Assembly: GCA_021798375.1 (NCBI GenBank)
Contig: JAJZHU010000172.1
Coordinates: 1-5,459, forward strand
Direction: 5' to 3'
Length of the DNA stretch: 5,459 nucleotides
Origin: Pseudomonadota bacterium
GTDB lineage: Bacteria > Pseudomonadota > Alphaproteobacteria > Acetobacterales > Acetobacteraceae
The stretch's first letter is position 1. Each line of letters starts with the position of its first letter. Shown in pieces: positions 1 to 5,459 of this stretch. The translations under genes were made by a program, and so were the position numbers. A model generated the notes under the pieces. It was not told where the DNA came from, searched no databases, and worked only from the letters and a program-made list of their open reading frames with translations.

Positions 1-1189
1 CCAGGGTGGAAACCGGCGCTGTCACGCTGCCGGCGGGGATCTCGGGCTGCTTTGGCGTTTCGGCGGTGGGGCGATGATACAAAGGTGCAGCATCGGCCAG
101 CGGCGCCAATTCGATGTCGGCTTCAAGCGCGCCCTTGTGGCGGATCACGATGCGGCCGGTATCGGTGATATGGCCGATCACCGCGAAATCCAGTTCCCAT
201 TTGTCGAAAATGGCGCGCGCCACATCCTCGCGATCCGGGCGGATCACGATCAACATGCGTTCCTGGCTTTCCGACAGCATCATCTCGTAGGCCGACATGT
301 TCTCTTCGCGCTGCGGCACGTGATCGAGATCGAGTTCGATCCCCACCCCGCCCTTGCCGGCCATTTCCACGCCCGACGAGGTAAGGCCCGCCGCACCCAT
401 GTCCTGAATCGCCACGATGGCGTCGGTTTGCATCAGTTCCAGGCAGGCTTCGATCAGCAATTTTTCGGTGAACGGATCGCCCACCTGCACGGTCGGGCGC
501 TTTTCCTCGGCATCCTTGCCGAATTCGGCCGAGGCCATGGTGGCCCCGTGGATGCCGTCGCGGCCGGTTTTGGAACCCACATAAATCACCGGATTGCCGA
601 TGCCCGCCGCCGCCGACAGAAAAATGCGGTCCTTGCGCGCCAGCCCCACGGTCATCGCATTGACCAGCGGGTTGCCATTATAGGCCGGGTGGAAATTGAT
701 CTCGCCGCCCACCGTGGGCACGCCGACGCAATTGCCATAACCGCCAATGCCGCGCACCGCGCCATCGACGATGCGTTTGGTGCGTGGATCCTTCGGGTCG
801 CCGAAGCGCAACGCATTCAGATTGGCGATGGGGCGCGCGCCCATGGTGAACACATCGCGCAAAATCCCGCCCACGCCTGTGGCGGCACCCTGATAGGGTT
901 CGATGAAGCTGGGATGATTGTGGCTTTCCATCTTGAAAATGGCGGCGAATCCATCACCCACGTCGATCACCCCGGCGTTTTCGCCCGGACCATGGATCAC
1001 CCAAGGTGCCGTGGTGGGCAGTTGCTTTAACCACACACGCGAGGATTTATAGGAACAATGCTCGGACCACATCACGCTGAAAATGCCGAGTTCGGTGAGC
1101 GACGGCGTGCGGCCCTGGATTTCCAGCACCTTGTGGTATTCGGCTTCCGAAAGGCCGAACTGGCGGGCGAGGGCGAGGTTAACGTTCAT
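1..1189 (-). CDS. purL: Phosphoribosylformylglycinamidine (FGAM) synthase subunit PurL, 3' end missing
   Basis: This is the catalytic subunit of FGAM synthase, which turns FGAR, ATP and ammonia into FGAM, ADP and phosphate in the fourth step of purine synthesis; it acts in the cytoplasm with PurS and PurQ. About 396 residues are visible, roughly half of the usual 730 or so of the small-type protein; the rest lies beyond position 1. Reading from the start one sees WSEHCSYKSS (41-50, with the conserved His44), KMESHNHPS (86-94), GAATGVGGILRD (101-112), GVPTVGGEINF (156-166), QVGDPF (235-240), QDMGAAGLTSS (262-272) and SESQERML (306-313). These are the ATP- and FGAR-binding motifs of the PurM/PurL (AIRS-like) fold. 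The ATG at 1189 gives the normal N-terminus (MNVNLALARQFGL). It lies 2 bases after the purQ stop and has no strong Shine-Dalgarno, so translation is probably coupled to purQ. The frame is open to the window edge with no disruption. Confidence 0.96.
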   Translation of the reverse strand, partial: MNVNLALARQFGLSEAEYHKVLEIQGRTPSLTELGIFSVMWSEHCSYKSSRVWLKQLPTTAPWVIHGPGENAGVIDVGDGFAAIFKMESHNHPSFIEPYQGAATGVGGILRDVFTMGARPIANLNALRFGDPKDPRTKRIVDGAVRGIGGYGNCVGVPTVGGEINFHPAYNGNPLVNAMTVGLARKDRIFLSAAAGIGNPVIYVGSKTGRDGIHGATMASAEFGKDAEEKRPTVQVGDPFTEKLLIEACLELMQTDAIVAIQDMGAAGLTSSGVEMAGKGGVGIELDLDHVPQREENMSAYEMMLSESQERMLIVIRPDREDVARAIFDKWELDFAVIGHITDTGRIVIRHKGALEADIELAPLADAAPLYHRPTAETPKQPEIPAGSVTAPVSTL

Positions 1190-1191
1190 GT

Positions 1192-1884
1192 TCAGGCCGC
1201 CAATAAATTTGCCAGGGAGTCGAACATCGGCTTGCCGTCGATGCCGCCCATCAGCGGGTTCACCAAATCCTCGGGGTGCGGCATCAGGCCCAGCACGCGC
1301 AGATTGTCGCTGAAGATGCCGGCGATGTTGCGTTGGGAACCGTTGTAATTCACCTCGGGGGTTACGTTGCCGACGGCATCGGCATAGCGGAACGCCACCC
1401 GGCCCTCGCCTTCCAGACGGTCGAGCGTGGCCGCGTCGGCGAAATAATTGCCGTCGCCATGCGCCATCGGGGCGCGGAACACATCGCCCTTTTGCCACAG
1501 ATTGGTATAGGCCGTGTCCGTGCGTTCCACCCGCAGATAGCAATCGCGCGACAAAAAGCGCAGGTCTGCGTTGCGCAGCAAAGCCCCCGGCAACAGACCG
1601 GCTTCGGTCAGGATCTGGAACCCGTTGCACACGCCGAGCACATAACCGCCGCGCGCGGCAAAAGCGCGCACCGCCGCCATCACCGGCGATTGCGCCGCCA
1701 TGGCGCCCGAACGCAGATAATCGCCATGGCTGAACCCGCCCGGCAACACCACCAGATCAAAGCCCGAAAGGTCGGTTTCGCGGTGAAAGACGATTTTGGG
1801 CGCAATACCGGTGCTTTGTTCCAGCGCGATAGCGATGTCGCGCTCGCGATTGGTGCCCGGGAAAACGACGATGGCGGCCTTCAT
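1192..1884 (-). CDS. purQ: FGAM synthase, glutaminase subunit PurQ
   Basis: This class I glutamine amidotransferase subunit hydrolyses glutamine and passes ammonia to PurL within the PurS/PurQ/PurL complex. From the ATG at 1884 the protein has 230 residues, normal for the family. It opens with MKAAIVVFPGTNRERD; PGGFSHGDYLRSG (48-60) is the oxyanion-hole region, GVCNGFQILTEAGLLPG (84-100) carries the nucleophile Cys86, and GLMPHPEDL (199-207) carries His203 and Glu205, completing the triad. An in-frame GTG at 1890 would add two residues, but AAGGA at 1896-1892 lies 7 bases before the ATG and only 1 base before the GTG, so the ATG is preferred. The gene begins 25 bases after the Rap1a/Tai-like gene and ends 2 bases before purL. 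All key residues are present. Confidence 0.97.
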   Translation of the reverse strand: MKAAIVVFPGTNRERDIAIALEQSTGIAPKIVFHRETDLSGFDLVVLPGGFSHGDYLRSGAMAAQSPVMAAVRAFAARGGYVLGVCNGFQILTEAGLLPGALLRNADLRFLSRDCYLRVERTDTAYTNLWQKGDVFRAPMAHGDGNYFADAATLDRLEGEGRVAFRYADAVGNVTPEVNYNGSQRNIAGIFSDNLRVLGLMPHPEDLVNPLMGGIDGKPMFDSLANLLAA

Positions 1885-1891
1885 CGGCACA

Positions 1892-1896
1892 TCCTT
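1892..1896 (-). promoter_or_regulatory. Ribosome binding site deciding the purQ start
   Basis: AAGGA on the minus strand lies 7 bases before the ATG at 1884. It sits in the 25-base gap after the upstream stop codon and is too close to the alternative in-frame GTG at 1890 to serve it, so it fixes the start on the ATG. Having its own good site, purQ may be translated partly independently of the upstream small gene. Confidence 0.7.
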
Positions 1897-1909
1897 AGAG
1901 AAAAATAGT

Positions 1910-2287
1910 TCAGTGGCAGGGATAGGCGTGATGCAGGATCGGCTGGACTGCTTCCACCGCCTGACGCGACTGCAGCGCGGGCTCTTGCTGCAAGCCGTGG
2001 ATCACCAGCAGCCGCAGATCCCGTCCCGTGACCTTGGCTGGAATGCAGATCGAGGCGGCGAGCGGTTTGCCCTGCGGATCCTTCGGGCCGAATTTCATCA
2101 TGCCGGCAAAGGTGTCGGCGACTCCGTCCAGATAAGCCTCGCAATTCTGCACCTGGGAAAATTGCGCGCTGGTGCAATGTCCCAGCAGATTGGCGCCAGT
2201 CACGTTGCTGACGCGCTGGGCATGGGCGGCCAATGGAGCCGCGCACGCCAGAGTGAACAAAGTCCCCCACAACAGGCTGCGCTTCAC
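1910..2287 (-). CDS. Small secreted Rap1a/Tai-family-like protein within the pur operon
   Basis: This 125-residue protein has a clear Sec signal peptide: Lys2 and Arg3, a hydrophobic stretch at about 5-20, and an AHA|Q cleavage site after residue 23. The mature part of about 102 residues has four cysteines (38, 49, 81, 124), enough for two disulfides in the periplasm. The pattern NLLGHC, then CEAYLDGVADT (49-59), SICIPAKVTGRDLRLLV (79-95) and a terminal AYPCH resembles the Rap1a/Tai domain. Characterised members are periplasmic immunity proteins against type VI secretion amidase effectors; many others have no known role. The start is GTG, with its G one base before the purS stop TGA (GTGA, 4-base overlap) and GGAG 8 bases upstream. 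No effector or secretion gene is nearby, so an immunity role here is not supported by context. The family call rests on remembered motifs; the reading frame and export signal are firm. Confidence 0.75.
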   Translation of the reverse strand: MKRSLLWGTLFTLACAAPLAAHAQRVSNVTGANLLGHCTSAQFSQVQNCEAYLDGVADTFAGMMKFGPKDPQGKPLAASICIPAKVTGRDLRLLVIHGLQQEPALQSRQAVEAVQPILHHAYPCH

Positions 2288-2526
2288 GCCGCGATCTCCA
2301 CTTTAAAACTTTCGATCACCGTATTGGCCAATAATTTCCTGGCCATCTCCTCGGCCTGCGTGCGGGCCAGCACGGCGTCGCTGGTCGCCAGATCAAGCTC
2401 GAACACCTTGCCGGCGCGCACATTGGTGACGCCATCAAAGCCGAGATTGTTCAGCGCATGACCAATCGCCTTGCCCTGCGGATCGAGCACGCCGGCCTTG
2501 AGGTTAACCGTGACGAATGCCTTCAT
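2284..2526 (-). CDS. purS: FGAM synthase subunit PurS
   Basis: PurS is the small structural subunit that bridges PurQ and PurL and is needed for ammonia transfer in FGAM synthase. The 80-residue length is typical. The sequence shows the family pattern: MKAFVTVNLKAGVLDPQGKAI at the start, LGFDGVTNVRAGKVFELDL in the middle (28-46), and KLLANTVIESFKVEI near the end (64-78). The ATG overlaps the purC stop (ATGA, 4 bases), and GGAG at 2538-2535 lies 8 bases upstream, inside purC. The 3' end overlaps the next gene in the same way (GTGA). PurS normally sits directly next to purQ; here a gene for an exported protein separates them. Confidence 0.96.
   Translation of the reverse strand: MKAFVTVNLKAGVLDPQGKAIGHALNNLGFDGVTNVRAGKVFELDLATSDAVLARTQAEEMARKLLANTVIESFKVEIAA
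2296..2299 (-). promoter_or_regulatory. Ribosome binding site for the GTG-started Rap1a/Tai-like gene
   Basis: GGAG on the minus strand, within the last codons of purS, lies 8 bases before the GTG at 2287. It supports the GTG as the true start; the reading frame has no ATG before the paired Met63-Met64, and only the GTG start gives the complete signal peptide. Confidence 0.6.
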
Positions 2527-3287
2527 TGCATCATCTCCGGGCCTTTAAGATCGCGCGCGCCGGCTTCGGGCAGAATCCCCAAACGCTTGGCGACTTCCTG
2601 ATAGGCCTCCTCCACCTTGCCCAAATCGCGGCGAAAGCGATCCTTGTCCATCTTTTCGTTGGTCTTGGTATCCCACAGGCGGCAATTATCGGGGCTGATT
2701 TCGTCGGCCAGCACGATCCGCATCTCGTCTTCTTCGTAAAGACGGCCGAATTCCAGCTTGAAATCCACCAAAACGATGCCCACGCCCAAAAACAGGCCGG
2801 TGAGGAAATCATTCACCCGCAAGGTCAGCGCCACGATATCGTCCATATCCTGCGGCGTGGCCCAGCCAAAGCAGGTGATGTGCTCCTCCGACACCATCGG
2901 ATCGTTCAGCGCGTCGTTCTTGTAATAATATTCAATGATCGAACGCGGCAGGCGCGTGCCCTCGGGGATGCCCAGACGGGTGGAAAGGCTGCCCGCCGCG
3001 ACATTGCGCACCACCACCTCAAGCGGAACGATCTCGACTTCGCGGATCAACTGCTCGCGCATGTTCAAACGGCGAATGAAATGCGTCGGCACGCCGATTT
3101 CGGCCAGACGCAACATCAGGAACTCGCTGATCCGATTGTTCAGCACGCCCTTGCCGGTAATCACGCCCTTCTTGGCGCCATTGCCCGCGGTGGCATCGTC
3201 CTTGAAATATTGGACCAAAGTGCCAGGCTCGGGGCCTTCAAACAACACCTTGGCTTTGCCTTCATAAAGCTGACGCCGGCGGGCCAT
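2523..3287 (-). CDS. purC: Phosphoribosylaminoimidazole-succinocarboxamide (SAICAR) synthetase
   Basis: PurC joins aspartate to CAIR using ATP, giving SAICAR, the substrate PurB cleaves next. The 254 residues match the usual bacterial monofunctional length. Visible motifs are LYEGKAKVLF (7-16, glycine-rich nucleotide loop), IVPLEVVVRNVAAGS (86-100, SAICAR synthetase signature 1), VLVDFKLEFG (172-181, signature 2) and DEISPDNCRLWD (195-206, metal and ATP site). The ATG at 3287 has AAGGA (3299-3295) 7 bases upstream and gives the usual N-terminus. The 3' end overlaps purS by 4 bases. Upstream is a 219-base gap with a hairpin and a palindromic element, so purC may begin its own transcription unit or be read through from purB. 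No anomalies are seen in the protein. Confidence 0.97.
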   Translation of the reverse strand: MARRRQLYEGKAKVLFEGPEPGTLVQYFKDDATAGNGAKKGVITGKGVLNNRISEFLMLRLAEIGVPTHFIRRLNMREQLIREVEIVPLEVVVRNVAAGSLSTRLGIPEGTRLPRSIIEYYYKNDALNDPMVSEEHITCFGWATPQDMDDIVALTLRVNDFLTGLFLGVGIVLVDFKLEFGRLYEEDEMRIVLADEISPDNCRLWDTKTNEKMDKDRFRRDLGKVEEAYQEVAKRLGILPEAGARDLKGPEMMQ

Positions 3288-3307
3288 GATCGTATCCTTG
3301 CATGCAC

Positions 3308-3327
3308 GCCGCCCAACAACGGGCGGC
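3308..3327 (-). promoter_or_regulatory. Perfect 7-bp hairpin in the purC leader
   Basis: GCCGCCC (3308-3314) and GGGCGGC (3321-3327) pair perfectly around a 6-base loop, 20 bases before the purC start and 8 bases before its AAGGA ribosome site. All seven pairs are G-C. On the purC strand no T-run follows, so it is not a standard intrinsic terminator. It could be a 5' stabilising hairpin, an attenuation or protein-binding element, or half of an operator. The structure is seen; any function is inference. Confidence 0.45.
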
Positions 3328-3334
3328 TCGGGTT

Positions 3335-3340
3335 TCTATA
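3335..3340 (-). promoter_or_regulatory. Possible -10 element for purC
   Basis: TATAGA on the minus strand, in the otherwise G/C-rich purB-purC gap, would place a transcript start near 3328, just before the leader hairpin and about 40 bases before the purC start codon. The best -35 candidate, TTCCCC at 3364-3359 with an 18-base spacer, is poor and lies within the palindromic element. This is only a candidate. Confidence 0.2.
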
Positions 3341-3348
3341 GCAGTCTG

Positions 3349-3516
3349 TGGGGAGGGAGGGGAAGCGGTAGGAAGGAAGAGAAGATAAGGCCAGGGCTCT
3401 GCCCTGGACCCGCTGGGGCCATTGGCCCCAGACCCCGCTACGACTTTGTTTTGTGGGGGAGGGGCAGAGGCCCCGCGTTATCTTCCCTTCCTCCCTGCCG
3501 TTACCCTCACTCCCCA
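3349..3516. repeat. Long imperfect palindromic element (MITE-like or large intergenic repeat)
   Basis: Two arms, 3349-3388 and 3478-3516, are inverted copies of each other: I count 34 identical positions in 40 aligned columns with one single-base gap. Weaker similarity continues inward, including TCTGCCC at 3398-3404 against its inverse at 3462-3468. Inside are compact hairpins: CCAGGGC/GCCCTGG (3391-3397, 3401-3407), CTGGGGCC/GGCCCCAG (3413-3420, 3424-3431) and GGGGC/GCCCC (3461-3465, 3470-3474). The outer arms are purine-rich on the left and pyrimidine-rich on the right. There is no convincing gene inside. The right end includes the last two codons and stop of purB. Size and symmetry suggest a non-autonomous mobile element or a large REP-like intergenic repeat; none of the hairpins is followed by a T-run, so intrinsic termination is doubtful. 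No second copy lies in this window, so dispersal in the genome is untested. Confidence 0.7.
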
Positions 3517-4841
3517 AATACGCGATGGAACACGTGGTCCACGTGTTTGAGATGAATGCGCGCGTCCATGGCGGCGTCCAGCACTTCGGGGGCGACTCGG
3601 CCGGACACTTCGGGGTCGGCATCGAGGTTGGCGCGGAAATTTTGGCCTTCGGGGGTGCCGAGTTTGCTCCAGGTGGCCATGGCATTGCGTTGGACGATGC
3701 GGTAAGCGTCTTCGCGCAGAATGCCGGCGCGGGCGAGGGCGAGCAGCACTTCGCCGCTGTGGACCACGCCACCGAGCGATTCGAGGTTGGCGAGCATCCG
3801 ATCGGGATAAACCACCAGTTTGTCGATCATGCCGGCAAGGCGCATCAGCGCGAAATCGAGGGTAACGGTGGCGTCCGGCCCGATCGCGCGTTCCACCGAT
3901 GAGTGCGAAATGTCACGTTCGTGCCACAACGCGACGTTTTCCAGCGCGGGGGTGGCGGCGGCGCGCACGATGCGGGCGAGGCCGGTGAGGTTTTCCGACA
4001 GCACCGGATTGCGCTTGTGCGGCATCGCCGAGCTGCCTTTTTGACCGGGATGAAAGAATTCCTCGGCTTCGCGCACCTCGGAGCGTTGCAGGTGACGCAC
4101 TTCCACCGAAAAACGCTCGACCGCGCAGGCGACCACGGCGAGCGTGCAGAAGAAAGCGGCGTGGCGATCGCGCGGGATCACCTGGGTGGAAGCGGGTTCG
4201 GCGACCAGCCCGAGACGTTCGGCGACGAATTCCTCGATCGACGGATCGACATGGGCAAAGGTGCCGACGGCGCCCGATATGGCGCACACGGCGATCTCGG
4301 CACGGGCAGCGATCAGCCGTTGCTTGCAGCGGGCGAATTCGGCGTAATGACCGGCGAGTTTCAGGCCGAAGGTGGTGGGTTCGGCGTGAATGCCGTGACT
4401 GCGACCAATGGTGAGCGTGTATTTATGCTCGTAGGCGCGGCGCTTGAGCGCGGTCAGCACCGCATCGAGATCGGCCAGCAGCAGATCGGCGGCCTCGGTG
4501 AGTTGAACCGACAAGGTGGTGTCGAGCACATCCGAACTGGTCATGCCCAGATGCACAAAGCGGCTATCGGGGCCAATGGCTTCGGCGAGCCAGGTGAGAA
4601 AAGCGATGACGTCATGGCGCGTCTCGCGCTCGATTTCGTCGATACGCTCCACATCCGCGGCATTGATGGCCGCGATCTTGGCGCCACCCTTCTCGCGGAT
4701 GGTGCGGGCGGCCTCTTCGGGCACCACGCCGAGACGCGCCATGGCTTCGGCGGCCAATGCCTCGATCTCGAACCAGATGCGATAGCGATTCTCGGGAGCC
4801 CAAATGCCAACCATTTCAGGACGGGAATAACGCGGAACCAT
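3507..4841 (-). CDS. purB: Adenylosuccinate lyase
   Basis: PurB is a fumarase/aspartase-superfamily tetramer in the cytoplasm. It splits SAICAR to AICAR plus fumarate, and adenylosuccinate to AMP plus fumarate. The 444-residue length fits the shorter bacterial form. Motifs seen are RHDVIAF (75-81), LGMTSSDVLDTTLS (98-111), GRSHGIHAEPTTFG (146-159, catalytic His region), QVIPRDRHA (220-228) and GQKGSSAMPHKRNP (266-279, the mobile signature loop with the catalytic serine). The start is the ATG at 4841, with GAGG (4850-4847) 5 bases upstream; the frame stays open further upstream, but that extension reads into the divergent gene and has no family resemblance. The stop TGA is followed in frame by TAA one codon later. 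The last two codons and stop lie in the arm of the palindromic element, yet the ending RVFGE looks normal for the family. Confidence 0.97.
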   Translation of the reverse strand: MVPRYSRPEMVGIWAPENRYRIWFEIEALAAEAMARLGVVPEEAARTIREKGGAKIAAINAADVERIDEIERETRHDVIAFLTWLAEAIGPDSRFVHLGMTSSDVLDTTLSVQLTEAADLLLADLDAVLTALKRRAYEHKYTLTIGRSHGIHAEPTTFGLKLAGHYAEFARCKQRLIAARAEIAVCAISGAVGTFAHVDPSIEEFVAERLGLVAEPASTQVIPRDRHAAFFCTLAVVACAVERFSVEVRHLQRSEVREAEEFFHPGQKGSSAMPHKRNPVLSENLTGLARIVRAAATPALENVALWHERDISHSSVERAIGPDATVTLDFALMRLAGMIDKLVVYPDRMLANLESLGGVVHSGEVLLALARAGILREDAYRIVQRNAMATWSKLGTPEGQNFRANLDADPEVSGRVAPEVLDAAMDARIHLKHVDHVFHRVFGE

Positions 4842-4914
4842 GAGAACCTCGAACTGTTGCACACACCAAGAGTTGGGGGCTAAGCAAGCTGGAGGCAAAT
4901 GGCAAGAGGATGTT
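4842..4914. promoter_or_regulatory. Divergent intergenic region between purB and the terC-like gene
   Basis: These 73 bases must hold the start signals of both divergent genes unless the promoters lie inside the opposite gene. Ribosome sites are clear: GAGG (4850-4847, minus) for purB and AAGAGGA (4904-4910, plus) for the TerC-like gene. Promoter boxes are poor: TTGCAC at 4857-4862 with TAAGCA at 4881-4886 (18-base spacer) on the plus strand, and TTGCCA followed 17 bases later by TAGCCC on the minus strand. The region is too short for a yybP-ykoY manganese riboswitch, which precedes some terC-family genes, and I see no PurR-like palindrome. Confidence 0.4.
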
Positions 4915-5459
4915 ATGCATACGGGACCGCAGGATCTGCTGGCATTCGCCCAAGTGTTGCTGATCGACCTGGTGCTGGCGGGCGATAACGCGCTGGTGGT
5001 GGGGCTGGTGGTGGCGCGTTTGCCCAAGCCGGATCGGCACAAGGCGGTGCTGTTGGGCATTGGCGGTGCCGCGCTGATGCGCCTGGGTTTGGCCGCCATC
5101 ACCATGCAATTGCTGGAAATTATGGGTCTGACACTGGCGGGTGGGGTGTTGCTGCTGTGGGTGTGCTGGAAGACCTACCGCGATCTGCACGGGCCTCAGC
5201 ATCTTGCGGCCGGTGGTGCCGCCCCCGGTTTGATGCAGGCGATGGTGCGAATTATGCTGGCCGATCTTTCGATGAGTCTCGACAATGTTCTGGCGGTGGC
5301 GGGGGCGGCACTGGGCCGGCCGTGGGTAATGGCGGCGGGGTTGATCCTGTCGGTGGTGCTGATGGGGGCGGCGGCGGCGCTGATCGCCCGGCTGTTGGCG
5401 CGCTATCGATTCCTGGGGTGGGGGGGGCTGGCGGTAATTTTGTTCGTTGCGCTGAAGCT
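4915..5459 (+). CDS. TerC/YjbE-family integral membrane protein, 3' end missing
   Basis: This multi-pass inner-membrane protein belongs to the TerC family, whose members are linked to metal-ion export (notably manganese) and, in some bacteria, tellurite resistance. The first 181 residues are visible. They carry both acidic membrane motifs of the family: DLVLAGDNALVVGL (18-31) and ADLSMSLDNVLAVAGAA (116-132), with Asp18, Asp24, Asp117 and Asp123 as likely ion-binding residues. Hydrophobic segments lie at about 9-34, 44-65, 70-86, 111-132, 137-160 and 167-180, and a Gly/Ala-rich loop (about 92-106) separates the two halves, as in the inverted-repeat YjbE subtype. The ATG at 4915 is preceded by AAGAGGA with a 4-base spacer. 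A typical member has 200-240 residues, so only the last segment or so is missing. The substrate cannot be told from sequence; divergence from purB does not imply a shared pathway. Confidence 0.88.
   Translation, partial: MHTGPQDLLAFAQVLLIDLVLAGDNALVVGLVVARLPKPDRHKAVLLGIGGAALMRLGLAAITMQLLEIMGLTLAGGVLLLWVCWKTYRDLHGPQHLAAGGAAPGLMQAMVRIMLADLSMSLDNVLAVAGAALGRPWVMAAGLILSVVLMGAAAALIARLLARYRFLGWGGLAVILFVALK

Noticed and set aside
74..1030. Long open frame on the plus strand opposite purL
   Set aside because: It mirrors the purL codons, is rich in His/Arg/Ala/Gly as expected of an antisense frame in GC-rich coding DNA, and matches no family I know; purL on the other strand has all its motifs.
1276..1908. 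Plus-strand open frame opposite purQ
   Set aside because: It is the antisense shadow of purQ, with low-complexity His/Arg/Ala content and no ribosome site of note.
2517..3341. Plus-strand open frame of 274 codons opposite purC
   Set aside because: It is antisense to an intact purC with both PROSITE-type signatures, and shows no recognisable domain.
3391..3431. Hairpins after purB read as an intrinsic terminator
   Set aside because: The stems are strong, but no T-run follows on the purB strand; they are better explained as part of the larger palindromic element.
3349..3516. CRISPR array or direct repeats
   Set aside because: The repeated units are inverted, not direct, and there are only two with no regular spacers.
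3903..4883. Plus-strand open frame of 326 codons opposite purB
   Set aside because: It is Gly/His/Arg-rich antisense sequence to an intact purB; codon phase follows purB, not this frame.
4899..4988. Possible 29-residue leader peptide starting before and overlapping the TerC-like gene in another frame
   Set aside because: The GGAGG at 4891-4895 is only 3 bases from its ATG, which is too close, and the peptide is Gly/Ala-rich with no regulatory codon pattern.
4842..5105. N-terminal extension of purB by 88 codons
   Set aside because: The frame is open, but the extra part runs antisense through the TerC-like gene and resembles no PurB; the ATG at 4841 has its own ribosome site and gives the standard N-terminus.

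Overview
The window looks like a chromosomal segment of a fairly GC-rich alphaproteobacterium. The evidence is the run purB–purC–purS–purQ–purL on one strand, the small separate PurS/PurQ/PurL form of FGAM synthase, and protein sequences close to the alphaproteobacterial versions as I remember them. The order could be Rhodospirillales-like, but that is a guess. Nearly the whole window is ordinary core metabolism and coding density is high; no stretch without a gene exceeds 300 bases.

Minus strand, in transcription order: purB (adenylosuccinate lyase, 4841 to 3507); a 219-base gap filled mostly by a long palindromic element (3349-3516) and, nearer purC, a perfect 7-bp hairpin (3308-3327); purC (SAICAR synthetase, 3287 to 2523); purS (2526 to 2284, 4-base overlap with purC); a small gene for an exported, cysteine-bearing Rap1a/Tai-like protein (2287 to 1910, 4-base overlap with purS); purQ (1884 to 1192); and purL (1189 to beyond position 1), of which about the first 396 residues are visible. 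Divergently on the plus strand, starting 73 bases from purB, is the first part of a TerC/YjbE-type membrane protein gene (4915 to beyond 5459).

The purine genes cooperate directly. PurS, PurQ and PurL form the complex that converts FGAR to FGAM with ammonia from glutamine. PurC adds aspartate to CAIR to give SAICAR. PurB removes fumarate from SAICAR and later from adenylosuccinate. From purC to purL the genes overlap or nearly touch (4-base overlaps, a 25-base gap, a 2-base gap), so translational coupling is likely.

Two things do not fit a plain purine operon. One is the secreted Rap1a/Tai-like gene placed between purS and purQ, that is, between genes for subunits of one cytoplasmic enzyme. 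The other is the roughly 168-base inverted-repeat element whose end contains the last two codons and stop of purB, and which separates purB from the tightly packed purC-purL block. I see no wholly new system; these two are the items worth following up.
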